Shown here: one piece after another, positions 29,056 to 41,005 of the stretch
Layout of the letters: every line of letters starts with the position of its first letter
Position numbering within the stretch: position 1 is the first letter of the stretch
NCBI GenBank assembly: GCA_022010015.1
Contig: CP091735.1
Coordinates: forward strand, 1,364,001 to 1,428,000
Reading direction: 5' to 3'
Source: Clostridium sp.
Lineage (GTDB): Bacteria; Bacillota_I; Bacilli_A; Acholeplasmatales; Anaeroplasmataceae
DNA: 64,000 bases
Translations under genes and position numbers: made by a program
The notes under the pieces: generated by a model
Databases searched by the model: none
The model's input: the letters and a program-made list of their open reading frames with translations, nothing else
Told to the model about the DNA's origin: nothing

Positions 29056-30999
29056 ATGAGAATCTATTATAGAATTGATTCTAACTTTTTTTATATTACT
29101 TGGATCAAGGTGATGATACAAGAGCATATGAGATATTTGGTGCTCATTTAGTATATGATGAAGCTGGTAAGAAAAATCGGTTGTGAATTTTTGTTTATAT
29201 GCACCAAATGCTATAAAGGCTGGTATTTTTAGGCGAATGGAATAATTTTTTTCTGCCGAAAAAAATGTCAAATGCAAAAGATTAATTCAAAAAAATATGG
29301 TATTTATATTTAGAGGGTGATTTTTGAAAATAAGCGCTATAAATATGAATTAATTCTTCCTGATGGCTCAAAGAAATATAAAAGCGATCCTTATGCTTTT
29401 TATAGTGCACTTAGACCATTAAAGGATTCGATAGTGTATGAAATTAACGGCTATGACTGGCATGATGATTATTGGATGTATACTCATCCCAAGGTTTATG
29501 ATAAGCCTATGCTTATCTATGAGCTTCACTTAGGCTCATGGAAGCGTAAAAGTGAAGAAGAAAATGGCTATTATACTTATCGTGAGCTTGCACCTATGCT
29601 AATTGATTATTTAAAGGATTTTGGTTATACTCATATTGAGTTTATGCCAGTATATGAGCATCCCCTAGATGCATCATGGGGCTATCAGGGAACTGGCTAT
29701 TATTCAGCAACATCTAGATATGGTACACCTAAGGATTTAATGTATTTGGTCGATATGCTTCATCAGGCAGGATATGGAGTAATTTTTGACTGGGTTCCTG
29801 GACATATTTGTAAGGATGAAAATGGTCTTTATTTATTTGATGGAACACCATTATATGATTATCCTGATCCAAATATTAGAGAAAATTTGGAATGGGGTAC
29901 AGCTAATCTTGATTTGGGAAAAGGAATTACAAGATCATTTTTATATTCTAATGCAATGTTTTTCTTAAAAATATTATCATATTGATGGCTTTAGAGTTGA
30001 TGCGGTTAGTAATATTATCTATTATATGGGTAATAAAAAAATCGTGGTGAAAATAAAGGAGCATGTGATTTTTTTAAGAGAATTAAGTAGAATTATTTTT
30101 TTGGCTATGATGATAGAGTTCTATTAATGGCAGAGGATTCTAGTGATTATCCTGGTGTTACTAAGCCATCATCAATTGGTGGTCTTGGATTTGATTATAA
30201 ATGGGATATGGGCTGGATGAATGACACACTTACTTATTTTTAAACGTGATCCAATTTATCGAAAGTACCATCATAATCAATTAACATTTTTCAATGATGT
30301 ATAATTATAGTGAACAATTTATTTTTACCTTTATCTCATGATGAGGTTGTTCATGGTAAAAAGACTTTACTTGATAAAATGCCTGGAGATTATTGGCAGA
30401 AGTTTGCTAACTTTAGATTATTAATGGGATATACGATTACTCATCCTGGTAAAAAGCTTATTTTTATGGGACAAGAAATGGCCCCATTTTCAGAATGGGC
30501 ATTTCAACATGAACTTGATTGGGTTTTTATTAAAGTTTCCAGCTCATGATAGTACATCATTGTTTATGAAACACTTGACTTGCTTATACAAAAATGAGCC
30601 GGCGATGTGGTCCTTAGATCATGATCCAATGGGATTTAAATATTTGGATGCTGATAATGCTAATCAAAGTCTATATGTTTATGTTAGATTTTTCTAAGAA
30701 ATTTGATGAGCATATTGTTGTAGTAATGAATGCTACTCCAAACACCTATCAAAAATTATAAAATTGGTGTTCCTGGAAAAAGAAGTTATTATGAAATTTT
30801 TTTAATAGTGATAGGGATATTTATGGCGGTTCAAATAAAATTAATCCTAAACCTTTAAGAAACCATAAGGCAGAAAAAAAGAATATATGCATTCCTTAAA
30901 TTCAATTTTTTTATCACAATTCCGCCTCTTGGTATTTGTATGTTCAAAATGAAATGTGAAAAAAATGTGAAAAAAAGACTTCAGCTACCAATAATATAA
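29056..30999 (+). CDS. glgB: 1,4-alpha-glucan branching enzyme GlgB
   Basis: About 635 residues, GH13 family. N-terminal CBM48-like region (KIGCEFCLYAPNAIKAGILG EWNNF after repair), then the TIM-barrel: MLIYELHLGSWKR, YTHIEFMPVYEHPLDASWGY, the DGFRVDAVSN nucleophile motif, LLMAEDSSDYP with the acid Glu, and PLSHDEVVHGKK. The C-terminal beta domain ends IPPLGICMFKM. It makes alpha-1,6 branches in glycogen. AAGGAGG precedes ATG 29056. Breaks near 29088, 29180, 29240, 29262, 29310, 29968, 30040, 30238, 30530, 30690 and later. It pairs with glgP downstream. Confidence 0.93.
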
Positions 31000-31029
31000 T
31001 TGATAAGTAGATTTTTAATATGCTATAAT
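31000..31029 (+). promoter_or_regulatory. Promoter of glgP
   Basis: TTGATA at 31000 and TATAAT at 31024; the 18-base spacer includes a five-T run. Confidence 0.6.
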
Positions 31030-31054
31030 TTTTAGTGTTTAATGGAGGAAAAAA

Positions 31055-33491
31055 ATGGAAGATTTAGATTTTTAAAAAGTGTTGCCTCATTTAAAAAAAG
31101 CATTTATTTCTAATGTTGAAAATAAATATGCAATAGAATTTAAGGAATCAACACCATATCAGCAATATGTTGTCTTAGGTGAGATGGTTCGTTATTATAT
31201 CGCAAAAGATTGGCACGAAACAATAAAAAAACAATTTGAAAAATAAAGAAAAAAAGGTATATTACTTCTCAATGGAATTCTTAATGGGAAGAATGATTAC
31301 AAATAATTTAATGAATGCGGGAATTTATCCGCTTGTAAAAGCAAGCATTTAGTGAGCTTGGCATTGATATTAATGAGGTTGAGCATCAAGAAACAGATGC
31401 TGGACTTGGTAATGGTGGACTTGGTAGACTTGCTGCCTGCTTTATGGATTCTGCTGCTAGCCTTGGACTTCCTGTCTATGGAAACTGTATTCGTTATCGC
31501 TATGGATTCTTTGAGCAAGGAATTCGTAATGGTTATCAGGTAGAGCATCCAGATCGTTGGTTAAAGGATGTTAACGTTTGGGAAATTAGAAAGCCAGAAG
31601 AAGCAGTTGAAATTCCTTTTTTTGGCTATATTGAAATGGATAGCGAAAAGGGTAAGCTTATTGTTAGACATAAGAATGCCGAATATGTTAAGGCTGTTCC
31701 TTATGATATTCCAATTATTGGTGATGGAAATCATGTTGTAAATAATCTTCGTTTATGGAGTGCAGAGCCTGCAAATACATACCCTGATGATGCCTTTACA
31801 TATCACTCAAAAATTAAGAGAGATATCTTCAATGCTTTATCCAAATGATGATACAGAGGAGGGTAAGCTTCTTCGCTTGAAGCAACAATATTTCTTTTGT
31901 TTCCGCTGGTGTTATTTCGGCAATTCGCTATCATAAAAAAAGATTTGGTACAGTTAAGAATTTAAGTGAAAAAGGTATGCTTCCATATCAATGATACTCA
32001 CCCAGCTTTAATTATTCCAGAATTAATGCGTATATTAGTTGATGAAGAAAACCTAGAGTGGGATGAAGCGTGGAATATAACTAAGAATTGTTGTGCTTAT
32101 ACAAACCATACTATTTTAGCCGAAGCTTTGGAAAAATGGCCAGTATCTTTATTTATGAGATTATTACCAAGAATATATACAATTACAGAAGAAATTAATC
32201 GCCGACTATTAATTGAAATTGCTGCAAAATATGGTGATGATTCATATCAAGCAAGTCAAATGGCTATTATTAAGGATGGTCTTGTTCATATGGCTAATAT
32301 TGCTATTGCTGGATCATTTAGTGTTAATGGTGTTGCTGCCCTACATACTGAAATTTTAAAGAATATTGAAATGAAGGTATTTAATGATTATTATCCTGGT
32401 AAGTTCAATAATAAGACTAATGGTATAACTCATAGACGTTGGGTAGTGCAATCAAATCCTGAGCTTACAGAGATTTTAAATGAATATTGTGGTAAGGAAT
32501 GGGTTAGTAATCCTAATTTAATGGAGAAACTTTTACCATATGCTGATGATAAAAAGGTTCAGGCTTTATTTGCTCAAATGAAGCTTGCTAGAAAAAAGGC
32601 CCTTGCAAATAAGATTTATAATTCTCAGGGTGTAAGCATTGATGTTCATTCAATTTTTGATATTCAGGTTAAGAGATTACATGAATATAAGCGTCAATTA
32701 ATGAATGCCCTACATATTATGTATGTATATAATAGATTAAAAACTGATAAAGAATTTATGGCTAATTATCATCCTCATACATTTATTTTTTTGGTGCAAA
32801 AATCAGCTCCTGGCTATTTCTTTTGCTAAAAAAAGGTAATTAAGCTAATTAATACAATTGCTGATAAGGTTAATAATGATTATGAGACTAATAGTTTATT
32901 AAAGGTAGTATTTGTAGTAAATTATAATGTAACATATGCTGAAACAATTATGCCAGCAGCTAACCTTTCTGAACAAATTTCTACTGCATCTAAGGAAGCT
33001 TCAGGTACAGGAAATATGAAATTTATGATGAATGGTGGAATAACTATTGGTACAATGGATGGCGCAAATGTGGAAATCCATGATTTAGTTGGCGATGACA
33101 ATATGATAATATTTGGAATGAATTCTGATGAGGTTAATAAAATTTATCGTGAGGGTGGTTATAACCCAATGGATATTTATAACAACGATCCTCGTCTACA
33201 TGAGGTTATTGATCAATTAACAAATGGTTTCTTTACAAATGTTGCTCCTGATGAGTTCAGCGTAATTCGTGATAACTTATTATATGGAGATCATTATTTT
33301 TGTATTAAAGGATTTTTGATTCTTATGTTAAGGCTCAGGAAAGAGCAAATGAATTATATAAGAATCAAGAGAAGTGGCTTCACATGTCAATTGTAAATAC
33401 TGCTAAGAGTGGCTTCTTCACATCAGATCGTACAATTCGTCAATATAATGATGAAATTTGGCATACAAAGCCTATTGTTATTAAATACTAA
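31055..33491 (+). CDS. glgP: Glycogen/maltodextrin phosphorylase
   Basis: About 800 residues, GT35. Motifs: KVYYFSMEFLMGRMITNNLM, AGLGNGGLGRLAACFMDSAA, the repaired HINDTHPAL, KFNNKTNGITHRRW, and the pyridoxal-phosphate lysine region TASKEASGTGNMKFMMNGG followed by TIGTMDGANVEI. It releases glucose-1-phosphate from alpha-glucans. GGAGG precedes ATG 31055. Breaks near 31073, 31095, 31230, 31340, 31838, 31895, 31940, 31970, 32790, 32830 and 33305. It has its own promoter although it follows glgB, so the two can be uncoupled. Confidence 0.95.
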
Positions 33492-33505
33492 TAATTGAAG
33501 AAAGG

Positions 33506-33534
33506 AAAAGAGTCTAGGTTACTGGACTCTTTTT
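33506..33534 (+). terminator. Intrinsic terminator of glgP
   Basis: AAAAGAGTC / GACTCTTTT stem with ten-base loop and a T tail. Confidence 0.8.
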
Positions 33535-33540
33535 GAAATT

Positions 33541-35266
33541 ATGAAAATTGATGAAATAAAAAAAATATTAAAAAAAGGCTAATAATATTGAATTAGAAAA
33601 AAATCAATAAAAAAATGTGATGAATTTTTCAAAGATAAGAATTTTGATTGTAATTATATTTATAATTTTTTTCTTATTTGTGGAATAAGTCTAAAAGCAA
33701 AAATTTTTTTATTATTATTTTTTTAATTATATGCGCGATTATATTTGCTAGCCTAGGAGCATATTATTCTCACTTCTTTAAAAAGGAGAAAAAAAGATTA
33801 GATTTAGTAAATTCAGTGTTAGATGAATATCTTTATAGAGATAATGGTAAATGGATGCAATTTAGTGATAATGGTGCTAAATATTTAAAAAAACTGATAA
33901 GGAACATGATTTAGATATTTTTTTGGTAAAAAAAATCATTATATCAATTTATTTGTAGTGCTAAAACTCCAAGTGGTAAGGAGAAGCTTGCAGATATGCT
34001 AAAGAATGGTACTAATGATATAGAAACTAACTCAAAAAGAAGTTGAAAAAAATTTAGTGATTTAGATGTTGCTTTAAAATATAATATCGCTTTTAAAGAT
34101 GTTTTCAGGTAAAGGCAAATGATTATAATTTAGATGATTTAATTGCTTTAAAATCATTAGTAAGTAGCAATATTAGCTTTAATAAAAAAATCTTTTTATT
34201 GGATTAATATTGTTACCCATTATTTTTTTATTCTAGGAATTTGTCTTTCTTTTTATAAATATTTCTTTTTATCGGAATAAGTATTATTACCTTATTACTC
34301 CAATTTGCTTATACTAGAGTTTTATTTTTCCAATAATGAGATTTTTTTACTTACGAGACAGCAAGTATTTCTTCAGGGCTTAGAGGATATAAGACCTTGT
34401 TTAAGGAACTTGGTGAGGAATGTGACTATAAATCTTTAAATAAAGTTAATTCATTATGTGATTTAATTGCAAGCAGAAAGAATATTTTTTTGTTTATTTA
34501 TTTGGTAATATGTTCTTTTTAGATTTCTTTATATTATTAAAAAAATGAAGCAATTTAGTACTAAGCAATTAGATTCATTTTTTTAATCTTATTGATAATT
34601 TAGCAATTAAAGAAGCATATTTATCCTTGGCGAATATAAATATTGTTCTTCCTGATACTACATTTCCTAAGCTTGGAGAAAGCTTTGTAGTAAAAAGATG
34701 TTCGTCATCCTCTTATAAAGAATCCTATTGGTAGTGATTTTTACATTAAATGGTGTAGTTATTTTAACTGGCTCAAATATGAGTGGAAAAACAACATTTA
34801 TGAGATCATTAGGCATTAATTATGTTTTATTTATGGCTGGTGGTGCAGTAGCTGCAAGCCATTATGAAGCTCCAAAATTATCACTTTATACATCACTTCG
34901 TGTTAATGATTTAACATTAGAGGGTATTTCAACCTTTTATGCTGAGCTTAAGAGAATAAAAAAATATTATTGATGGCATAAAACGAGGCGAAAAAAAATA
35001 TTTGCACTTATTGATGAGATATTTAAGGAACTAATGCATCTGATAGACTTGTTGGCGCTACCAGGGTTATTGAAAAGCTATTGAATCAATATGCGATTAT
35101 TTCAACACATGATTTCGAACTATGTAAAATTGAAAATGTTTTTAAATTACCATTTTAATGAAGATTATGATAATGATAAGATTAAATTTGATTATAAAAT
35201 AAAAGGAAGGTCAATGTAAAAACCACAAATGGTAAATATTTGATGGAATCAATTGGCTTGGAATAA
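33541..35266 (+). CDS. Membrane-anchored MutS family ATPase
   Basis: About 560 residues after repair, no mismatch-binding domain I. Membrane helices lie near 33660-33770 (FLLLFLIICAIIFASLGAYY) and 34170-34330. The C-terminal MutS ATPase is clear: GVVILTGSNMSGKTTFMRSL (Walker A), TSLRVNDLTLEGISTFYAEL, ALIDEIFKGTNASDR (Walker B and signature) and a final ISTHDFELC. A membrane segment plus MutS ATPase without the clamp and recognition domains marks a poorly studied side branch of the family; the role in repair is unproven. A/T-run breaks occur roughly every 100-150 bases. Confidence 0.8.
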
Positions 35267-35291
35267 GAGTAGTGACTACTCTTATTTTTTT
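35262..35291 (+). terminator. Intrinsic terminator overlapping the mutS-like stop codon
   Basis: AATAAGAGTAG-TGA-CTACTCTTATT, an 11-base perfect stem running into a T tract. The left arm includes the TAA stop. Confidence 0.85.
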
Positions 35292-35369
35292 ATATTTTTA
35301 GGCTTTTAAAAAAAGTAATGCATTTATTGTATAATTAATGTATATGTGGAATTGGAGGAATAATTTAAA

Positions 35370-36234
35370 ATGATTTTTAAATAACATTATAAATTTTTGC
35401 CAATTTCTTTAGTTTTTTTAATTGGACTGGGTGTAGGATTTGCTATATTTGCCTTAGTCTATTTATTATTGATATTATTATCATTAAATAAAAAAAGAAA
35501 TATATTATTAAGTAACAAATTAATGATGAAAGTGAAGAAGAAATCAAAAAAATTATTTTTAGATGATCAAAATGCTTTTTAAGGATAAAAAAACGTAAAG
35601 GTGAGGACGCAATGATTGGATATTGCTATAATTTATCTAAGGAGCTTGTTATTCATATTGCTTCAAGATTTTTTTCCAAATAGTAAACATCCAGTTTTTT
35701 TGAGCTTAGTATTGATGAATTAGTATTGCTAGCTAATTATATTTCCTTACGTGTTGATGAAATATTATCAAAGCGTGGCTTGAGAATATTTAGAAAAATT
35801 AAAAAAATATCAACGATTGTTGGTTGGACAGATGTTAAAAAAACAATTGATGAAAAATCCAATCATTAAAGCTACTAAGAAATATAAGATTTCCGAAACC
35901 TTGACTGCTGCAAAGAAGGTAATTAATGTTATTAATCCCTTATGGTGGGCTAAAAGATTTATTTCTACGGCATCAATGAATTTACTTTTTAAAGAAGCTA
36001 TGCCTAGTTATTATGGGAATAATTGGCGAAGAAACGTATAAAAATATATTCTAAGAGTGTTTTTTTGATAAGGATGTAACAATTGATAGTGGTGTTGCTG
36101 AAATTGTTGAAGAAATTGGTGATGAAAATTTAATGGATGATGACTTAGAATTTACTAAGGATGAAACTGTTAAGCCAATTGCTTTAAAAAAACAAACAAA
36201 AAAACATAAATTATTTAGAAGAAAGGAACAATAA
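35370..36234 (+). CDS. Unknown membrane protein upstream of ftsK
   Basis: About 280 residues when repaired, behind GGAGGAA. The N-terminus has a long hydrophobic helix (ISLVFLIGLGVGFAIFALVY) and a charged stretch; the middle is soluble (RKGEDAMIGYCYNLSKELVI, FELSIDELVLLANYISLRVD). A second amphipathic region follows (AAKKVINVINPLWWAKRFIS, ... NLLFKEAMPSYYG), then an acidic linker and a basic tail KKHKLFRRKEQ. No family recognised; the arrangement slightly recalls DUF697-type proteins. The next gene, ftsK, starts one base after the stop, so they are probably co-translated. Confidence 0.55.
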
Positions 36235-36235
36235 A

Positions 36236-38474
36236 ATGGGATTATTTAAGAAAAAACAGCCTAAAGCTATTGAAAAGGAAGAACCATTTAAAATACCTCA
36301 GGTTACAGAATCTGATGAAGGATTAATTACCTCAAAGCCTAAGTTTTCTATGGGTGAGATTGGCTCAGTTTTTTTTGGTAGTCAAGTAAAGGATAAGGTA
36401 GTATATTCAGATAACCAAGGCTCAATTAATGTTGATTCAGCCTATGATGCCTTTCGTTCTGAAGAGGATAAACATATTAAAGAGGAAGAGCTTTTAAGAA
36501 AAATATGGTAGTAAATACCCAGAATTTTTCACAAAAATATCTAATAAAGAACGCGAAAAAAATTATTTGGCGTTAAATACGAAACACCTGTTGAAAATAA
36601 AAAAAAGAAATTGTTGAACCTAAAAAGAAAAAAAACTTGGCTTCTCGTTTGTTGAGGAAATCGATCAAGAGCCTTCTATTAAGGAAGTGCCAAAATCTAT
36701 GGAGCCTGCCTTAGAACAGAAGACTATTAATTTAGACATTAATTTTGATGATGAATATGAATATAATTCCTTTGATCCTAAATTAGAGGAGCCTAAGGCT
36801 TCATCAATTCCAAGTTTCTTATTTAAGTCAAGTGATGAAGAAATAAAGAAAGAAGAGCCTGTAGTTATTGAAAAAGCCTATTAGTGTTGATAAGCCTTTA
36901 GATTTAGAAAAGCCTATTCAAGAAATTGTATATGATGATAATAAGCCAAAGGTAGAGGAAGCTATAAGTAGTCCTAAGGCTGTTAGTGGTAAATATGATG
37001 ATTATAGGCTACCACCACTTGATATCTTTAAAAAATCAGGTGCTTCAAGTGATGAGGTTCCTGCTTGGCTTGAAGAGAAGAAGGATATTATTAATGATAC
37101 TTTAAAATCCTTTGATGTTGAGGGTGAAGTAGTTAATTATACGAAGGGTCCAGCCTTTACTCGTTATGAAATAATGCTTGCGGCTGGTCAAAAGGTTGCC
37201 CGTGTAAAAAGCCTTCACGAGAATTTCCAAATGAATCTTGGTGTAAAGAGTATCCGTATTTTAGCGCCAATTCCTGGAAAAAAGACAGTTGGTATTGAGG
37301 TTCCAAATGATAAGACAGAAATGGTATGCTTTGGTGATATTATTACTGATGATTTTATCAAAAGTGAAAACAAGACAATGGTTATGTTAGGTAAGGATAT
37401 TGACGGTAATCCTATTTCCAGATGTATTGATGATATGCCTCACTGTCTTGTTGCCGGTGCTACTAAATCAGGTAAATCTGTTTGTATGTCAACAATTCTA
37501 ATTAGCTTATTGTTGAAAAATAAGCCTGATGAATTAAAGCTTATTTTAGTTGATCCTAAGCAGGTAGAATTTAGCTTTTATACAGGTCTACCACATTTAA
37601 TTACGCCAATAATTACAGATGCTTCATTAGTACCTGGAGCTTTAAAATGGGCTGTTGAGGAAATGGAAAGAAGATATCAGGTTTTGAATGCTAACCGTGT
37701 TCGTAATATTGGTGATTATAATAAGAAGGCCAAGGCACACCCTGAATTATCTCTTGAGAAGCTTCCATATATCATTATTGTTATTGATGAGCTTGCAGAT
37801 TTAATGACTGGTGGTGGTGCTGAAATTGAGGATAATATTAAGCGTATTACCGCTAAGGCTCGTGCAGCAGGAATTCATATGGTTGTAGCAACTCAAAGAC
37901 CAACAGTTCAGGTTGTATCAGGAAATATTAAAGGAAACATTCCAACAAGAATAGCTTTCCGTGTTGCAGCTTATGTTGATAGTAATACTATTCTTGATGA
38001 GGGTGGTGCTGAAAACCTACTTGGTAAGGGTGATATGCTTATTAAGGATATAGATGCTCCACAGCGTGTTCAAGGAGCCTTTGTTTCTGATGATGAAATA
38101 ACTGAAGTTTGTGATTTTATTTGTAATGAAGCAGCTCCAGATTATGTATTTACGCATGATCAATTAAAGAAATCAATGGAAAATACACAAATCAAAAAAA
38201 TGAACAAGCCGAGGCTGGCGAAAGTGATGAATTATTATATGATGTTGCAAGCTTTTGTGTTAATAGTAAGAGCTGTTCAATAAATGGTATTCAACAGCAA
38301 TTTAATTTTTGGATTCAATCGTGCTCAAAGAATTGTAGCAATTTTTAGAACAAAAAAAGGAATTGTATCTGAAAAAAAGACCGGGAAATACTAGTAATAA
38401 AGGTAGGGAAATTTTTAGTTGATATGCACCAGCTAAATTTAATGTTCGGACGTGGGGATGATGACTTTGAATAA
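36236..38474 (+). CDS. FtsK/SpoIIIE-family DNA translocase without membrane domain
   Basis: About 740 residues. Residues 1-240 are soluble, charged and poorly conserved (GLFKKKQPKAIEKEEPFKIP), with no membrane helices. Then the motor: FDVEGEVVNYTKGPAFTRYE, HCLVAGATKSGKSVCMSTIL (Walker A), YIIIVIDELADLMTGGG (Walker B), GIHMVVATQRPTVQVVSGNI. The C-terminal gamma winged helix, SFCVNSKSCSINGIQQQFNF plus RAQRIVAILEQKGIVS, is recovered by repair after 38200. The lack of membrane helices resembles soluble SftA-type translocases rather than SpoIIIE. Breaks near 36503, 36550, 36640, 36875, 38205 and 38315. Confidence 0.9.
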
Positions 38475-39372
38475 AAAAAAGATTAAATGAATACCAAGAG
38501 CTAATTAGAAATGATGAATATTCAAAGGAAGCAAATGACTATATGCATCATCAGTTAATAATTAACCCTTTAATTAGATTCTTATTGATCTTTGTTTTTA
38601 TTATTATTTACAGCTTTAAATTATAAGAAGGTTGAGAAGCTAGCTAAAATAACCTTTGATTCATTTTTTTAATCATGAGGATATTTTTTTGGTATTGAGC
38701 TCTATATTGTTTTTTTAGCTGCAACTTGCTTATTTTTTTAGCTTTATTTGCCCTTATTATGTTTTTTTGATTAATGCTAAAACAAATGAGCATGCTAATC
38801 ATTTAAAAAGCTTTAGTTAAAACCTATAAAATTTATGATATGGTTACATTTATTTTTGAGTTCAATTGTATTTTTTTAATTTTTTATTATTATGTTTATT
38901 GTAACTCCATGTACCGTGGATGGACCTTCAATGAAAAATACACTAAATAGTGGTGATCGCGTTATGGTTTGGCATTTAAATTATAAGCCTAAGCGTGATG
39001 ATATAATTATTTTTGATGCCTCTAACAAGGAATATGGTGATAATTATTCAGGCTTCTTTGTTAAAAGAATTGTTGCCGTACCTGGCGATAAGGTAAAATA
39101 CGATAATACGACTGATACGCTTTATGTAAATGATAGCTTTGTGGAAAGAAATGTTGGAATTTTTAGAATATAAAATACTAACAGATAGTGTTGATTTAGA
39201 TTATACTGCATTAGAATTTGTAGTTCCAAGTGATAGATTTATGGTTTTTGGTGATAATAGACCTAATTCTACTGATAGTAGAAGGATAGGGCTAATTTAT
39301 AGGGATGATATATTGGGTAGTGTAGGATTTCGTTTTTTTATCCGTTTAATAAAAATTGGTAAAAATAAATAA
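38461..39372 (+). CDS. lepB: Signal peptidase I with N-terminal multi-helix extension
   Basis: About 300 residues, longer than the usual 170-190 of Gram-positive enzymes. Three extra membrane segments precede the catalytic anchor (LIRFLLIFVFIIIYSFK; GIELYIVFLAATCLFF; a third near 38750), then MFIVTPCTVDGPSMKNTLNS with the catalytic Ser, GFFVKRIVAVPGDKVKYD with the general-base Lys, and FMVFGDNRPNSTDSRRIG. It cleaves signal peptides outside the membrane. It starts inside the end of ftsK. T-run breaks are dense in the extension (38480-38880) and one lies near 39165. Confidence 0.85.
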
Positions 39373-39402
39373 AGATATAATTCATTATTAGGAGGTGGAA
39401 TG

Positions 39403-40263
39403 ATGAAGGTCATTCAGTGGTATCCTGGACATATGGCTAAGGCTAAAAGAGAAGTTTTAGAGGCCTTAGATAAAATTGATTTAGTTATTGAACTTCGAGA
39501 TGCAAGAATACCTATTGCGAGTAAAAATCCATTAATAGATGAGATTATTAAGAATAAGCCAAGACTTGTTTTTATTATGTAAGGCTTGTCTTGCTGATCC
39601 AAAAGGTAACCGCAAAATGGATTAATTATTTAAATAATGAAAAATACGATTGCTTTAGATATTGATTCAATAGAAATGTATAATATGAAAAAAAGATTAT
39701 TCCTTATGCGAATAAAGCTTTAGAGTCATTATTTAAAAAAAGAGCAGAAAAAGGGGATTTCTTCAAAGCAAATAAAAGCTATGATTGTTGGTATTCCTAA
39801 TGTTGGCAAGTCTACTCTTATAAATGTACTTGCTAAGAGAAAATCATTACCAGTAGGTGATAAGCCTGGTGTTACAAAGGCTCAAGCTTGGCTTAAGGTT
39901 ACAGATGATTTTATGCTACTTGATACACCAGGAATATTATGGCCTAAATTTGAAGACCAAATGACAGGTGTTAAGCTAGCAATATGTGGAGCCATAAAGG
40001 AAGAAATCTTAGATATGCATGAAATAGCTAAGGTTGCGTTAGAAATAGTTAAAGACCAGTATCCTAAGGCAATTCTTGAACGTTATAATATTGAAAATGC
40101 TAATGAAATTGAAGTATTAGATCTAATAGAGCAAATTGGTAGAAGACGTGGTGCCATTACTAAAGGTAATGTTGTTGACATTGATCGCAGTATTGATATA
40201 TTTATAACCGATTTGCAGAAGGGTAGATTAGGAAGGATTTCGTATGAGTATCCAGAAATATAA
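39403..40263 (+). CDS. rbgA: Ribosome biogenesis GTPase RbgA (YlqF)
   Basis: About 283 residues. VIQWYPGHMAKAKREVLEAL is the signature N-terminus. As a circularly permuted GTPase it has DLVIELRDARIPIASKNP (G5-like) first, and later IVGIPNVGKSTLINVLAKRK (G1) and DTPGILWPKF (G3), with KPGVTK between. It matures the 50S subunit. Two ATG codons lie behind GGAGGTGG; 39403 gives the better spacing. Breaks near 39575, 39645, 39688 and 39740. It overlaps rnhB by 20 bases. Confidence 0.94.
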
Positions 40264-40906
40264 AGATATAAATCTATATTCTCATGAGGAACAATTACAA
40301 GATGATGGCTATAATTATGTTTGTGGCGTAGATGAAGCAGGTCGTGGTCCTCTTGCTGGCCCTTGTGTTGTAGCGGCTGTAATTATGCCTTTAACCTCTA
40401 GAATTGAGGGAATTAATGATTCTAAGCAATTATCAGCTAAAAAAAGAGAAGAGCTATATAAAATAATTATGCAGCAGGCTCTAGCTGTTAATGTTGTTTT
40501 TGTAGGAGTCAAGGAAATAGATGAGATGAATATTTATCAGGCAACAAAAAATGGAATGCTTAAGGCTGTTGAGGGCTTAAAGCAGGAGCCAGATTATGTC
40601 TTAATTGATGCGATGCCTTTAAATGAACTAGCGCTACCTCATGAATCAATTATTCATGGTGATGCTAAAAGTGCCTCTATTGCTGCTGCAAGTATTGTTG
40701 CCAAGGTCACAAGGGATCATTATATGGAAAAAATGGATATTAAATATCCAGGCTATGGCTTTGCCCATCATAAAGGCTATTGTACAAAGGAACATGTTGA
40801 GGCTTTAAAAAAATTAGGCCCTTGTGCAATTCATCGTAGGACCTATTCACCTGTCAGCTCTTATTTTTGTAAACAATTAGAATTTGATTTTAATGAAGAG
40901 AAGTAA
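40244..40906 (+). CDS. rnhB: Ribonuclease HII
   Basis: Intact, 220 residues. The type 2 RNase H signature is CGVDEAGRGPLAGPCVVAAV, with Asp-Glu of the active site, then INDSKQLSAKKREELY, YVLIDAMPL, HGDAKSASIAAASIVAKVTR and KYPGYGFAHHKGYCTKEH. It removes ribonucleotides from DNA. The rbgA-rnhB overlap is as in Bacillus. A terminator overlaps its stop codon. Confidence 0.97.
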   Translation: MSIQKYKDINLYSHEEQLQDDGYNYVCGVDEAGRGPLAGPCVVAAVIMPLTSRIEGINDSKQLSAKKREELYKIIMQQALAVNVVFVGVKEIDEMNIYQATKNGMLKAVEGLKQEPDYVLIDAMPLNELALPHESIIHGDAKSASIAAASIVAKVTRDHYMEKMDIKYPGYGFAHHKGYCTKEHVEALKKLGPCAIHRRTYSPVSSYFCKQLEFDFNEEK

Positions 40907-40927
40907 TAATTTCTCTTCATTTTTTTG
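40893..40927 (+). terminator. Intrinsic terminator of rnhB
   Basis: ATGAAGAGAA / TTCTCTTCAT ten-base stem overlapping the stop codon, then seven T. Confidence 0.88.
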
Positions 40928-40942
40928 TAAACGTTTTTAGAG

Positions 40943-40989
40943 TTGAACAATGATTAATTCTGTGATAAAATTTGTTAGGTTTCTAACTA
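40943..40989 (+). promoter_or_regulatory. Promoter and operator of the MarR-ABC exporter operon
   Basis: TTGAAC at 40943, TAAAAT at 40966 (spacer 17), followed at 40974-40987 by GTTAG-GTTT-CTAAC, an inverted repeat at the transcription start. It is a likely binding site for the MarR protein encoded next. Confidence 0.6.
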
Positions 40990-41005
40990 ATAAGGAGTTT
41001 TTAAC

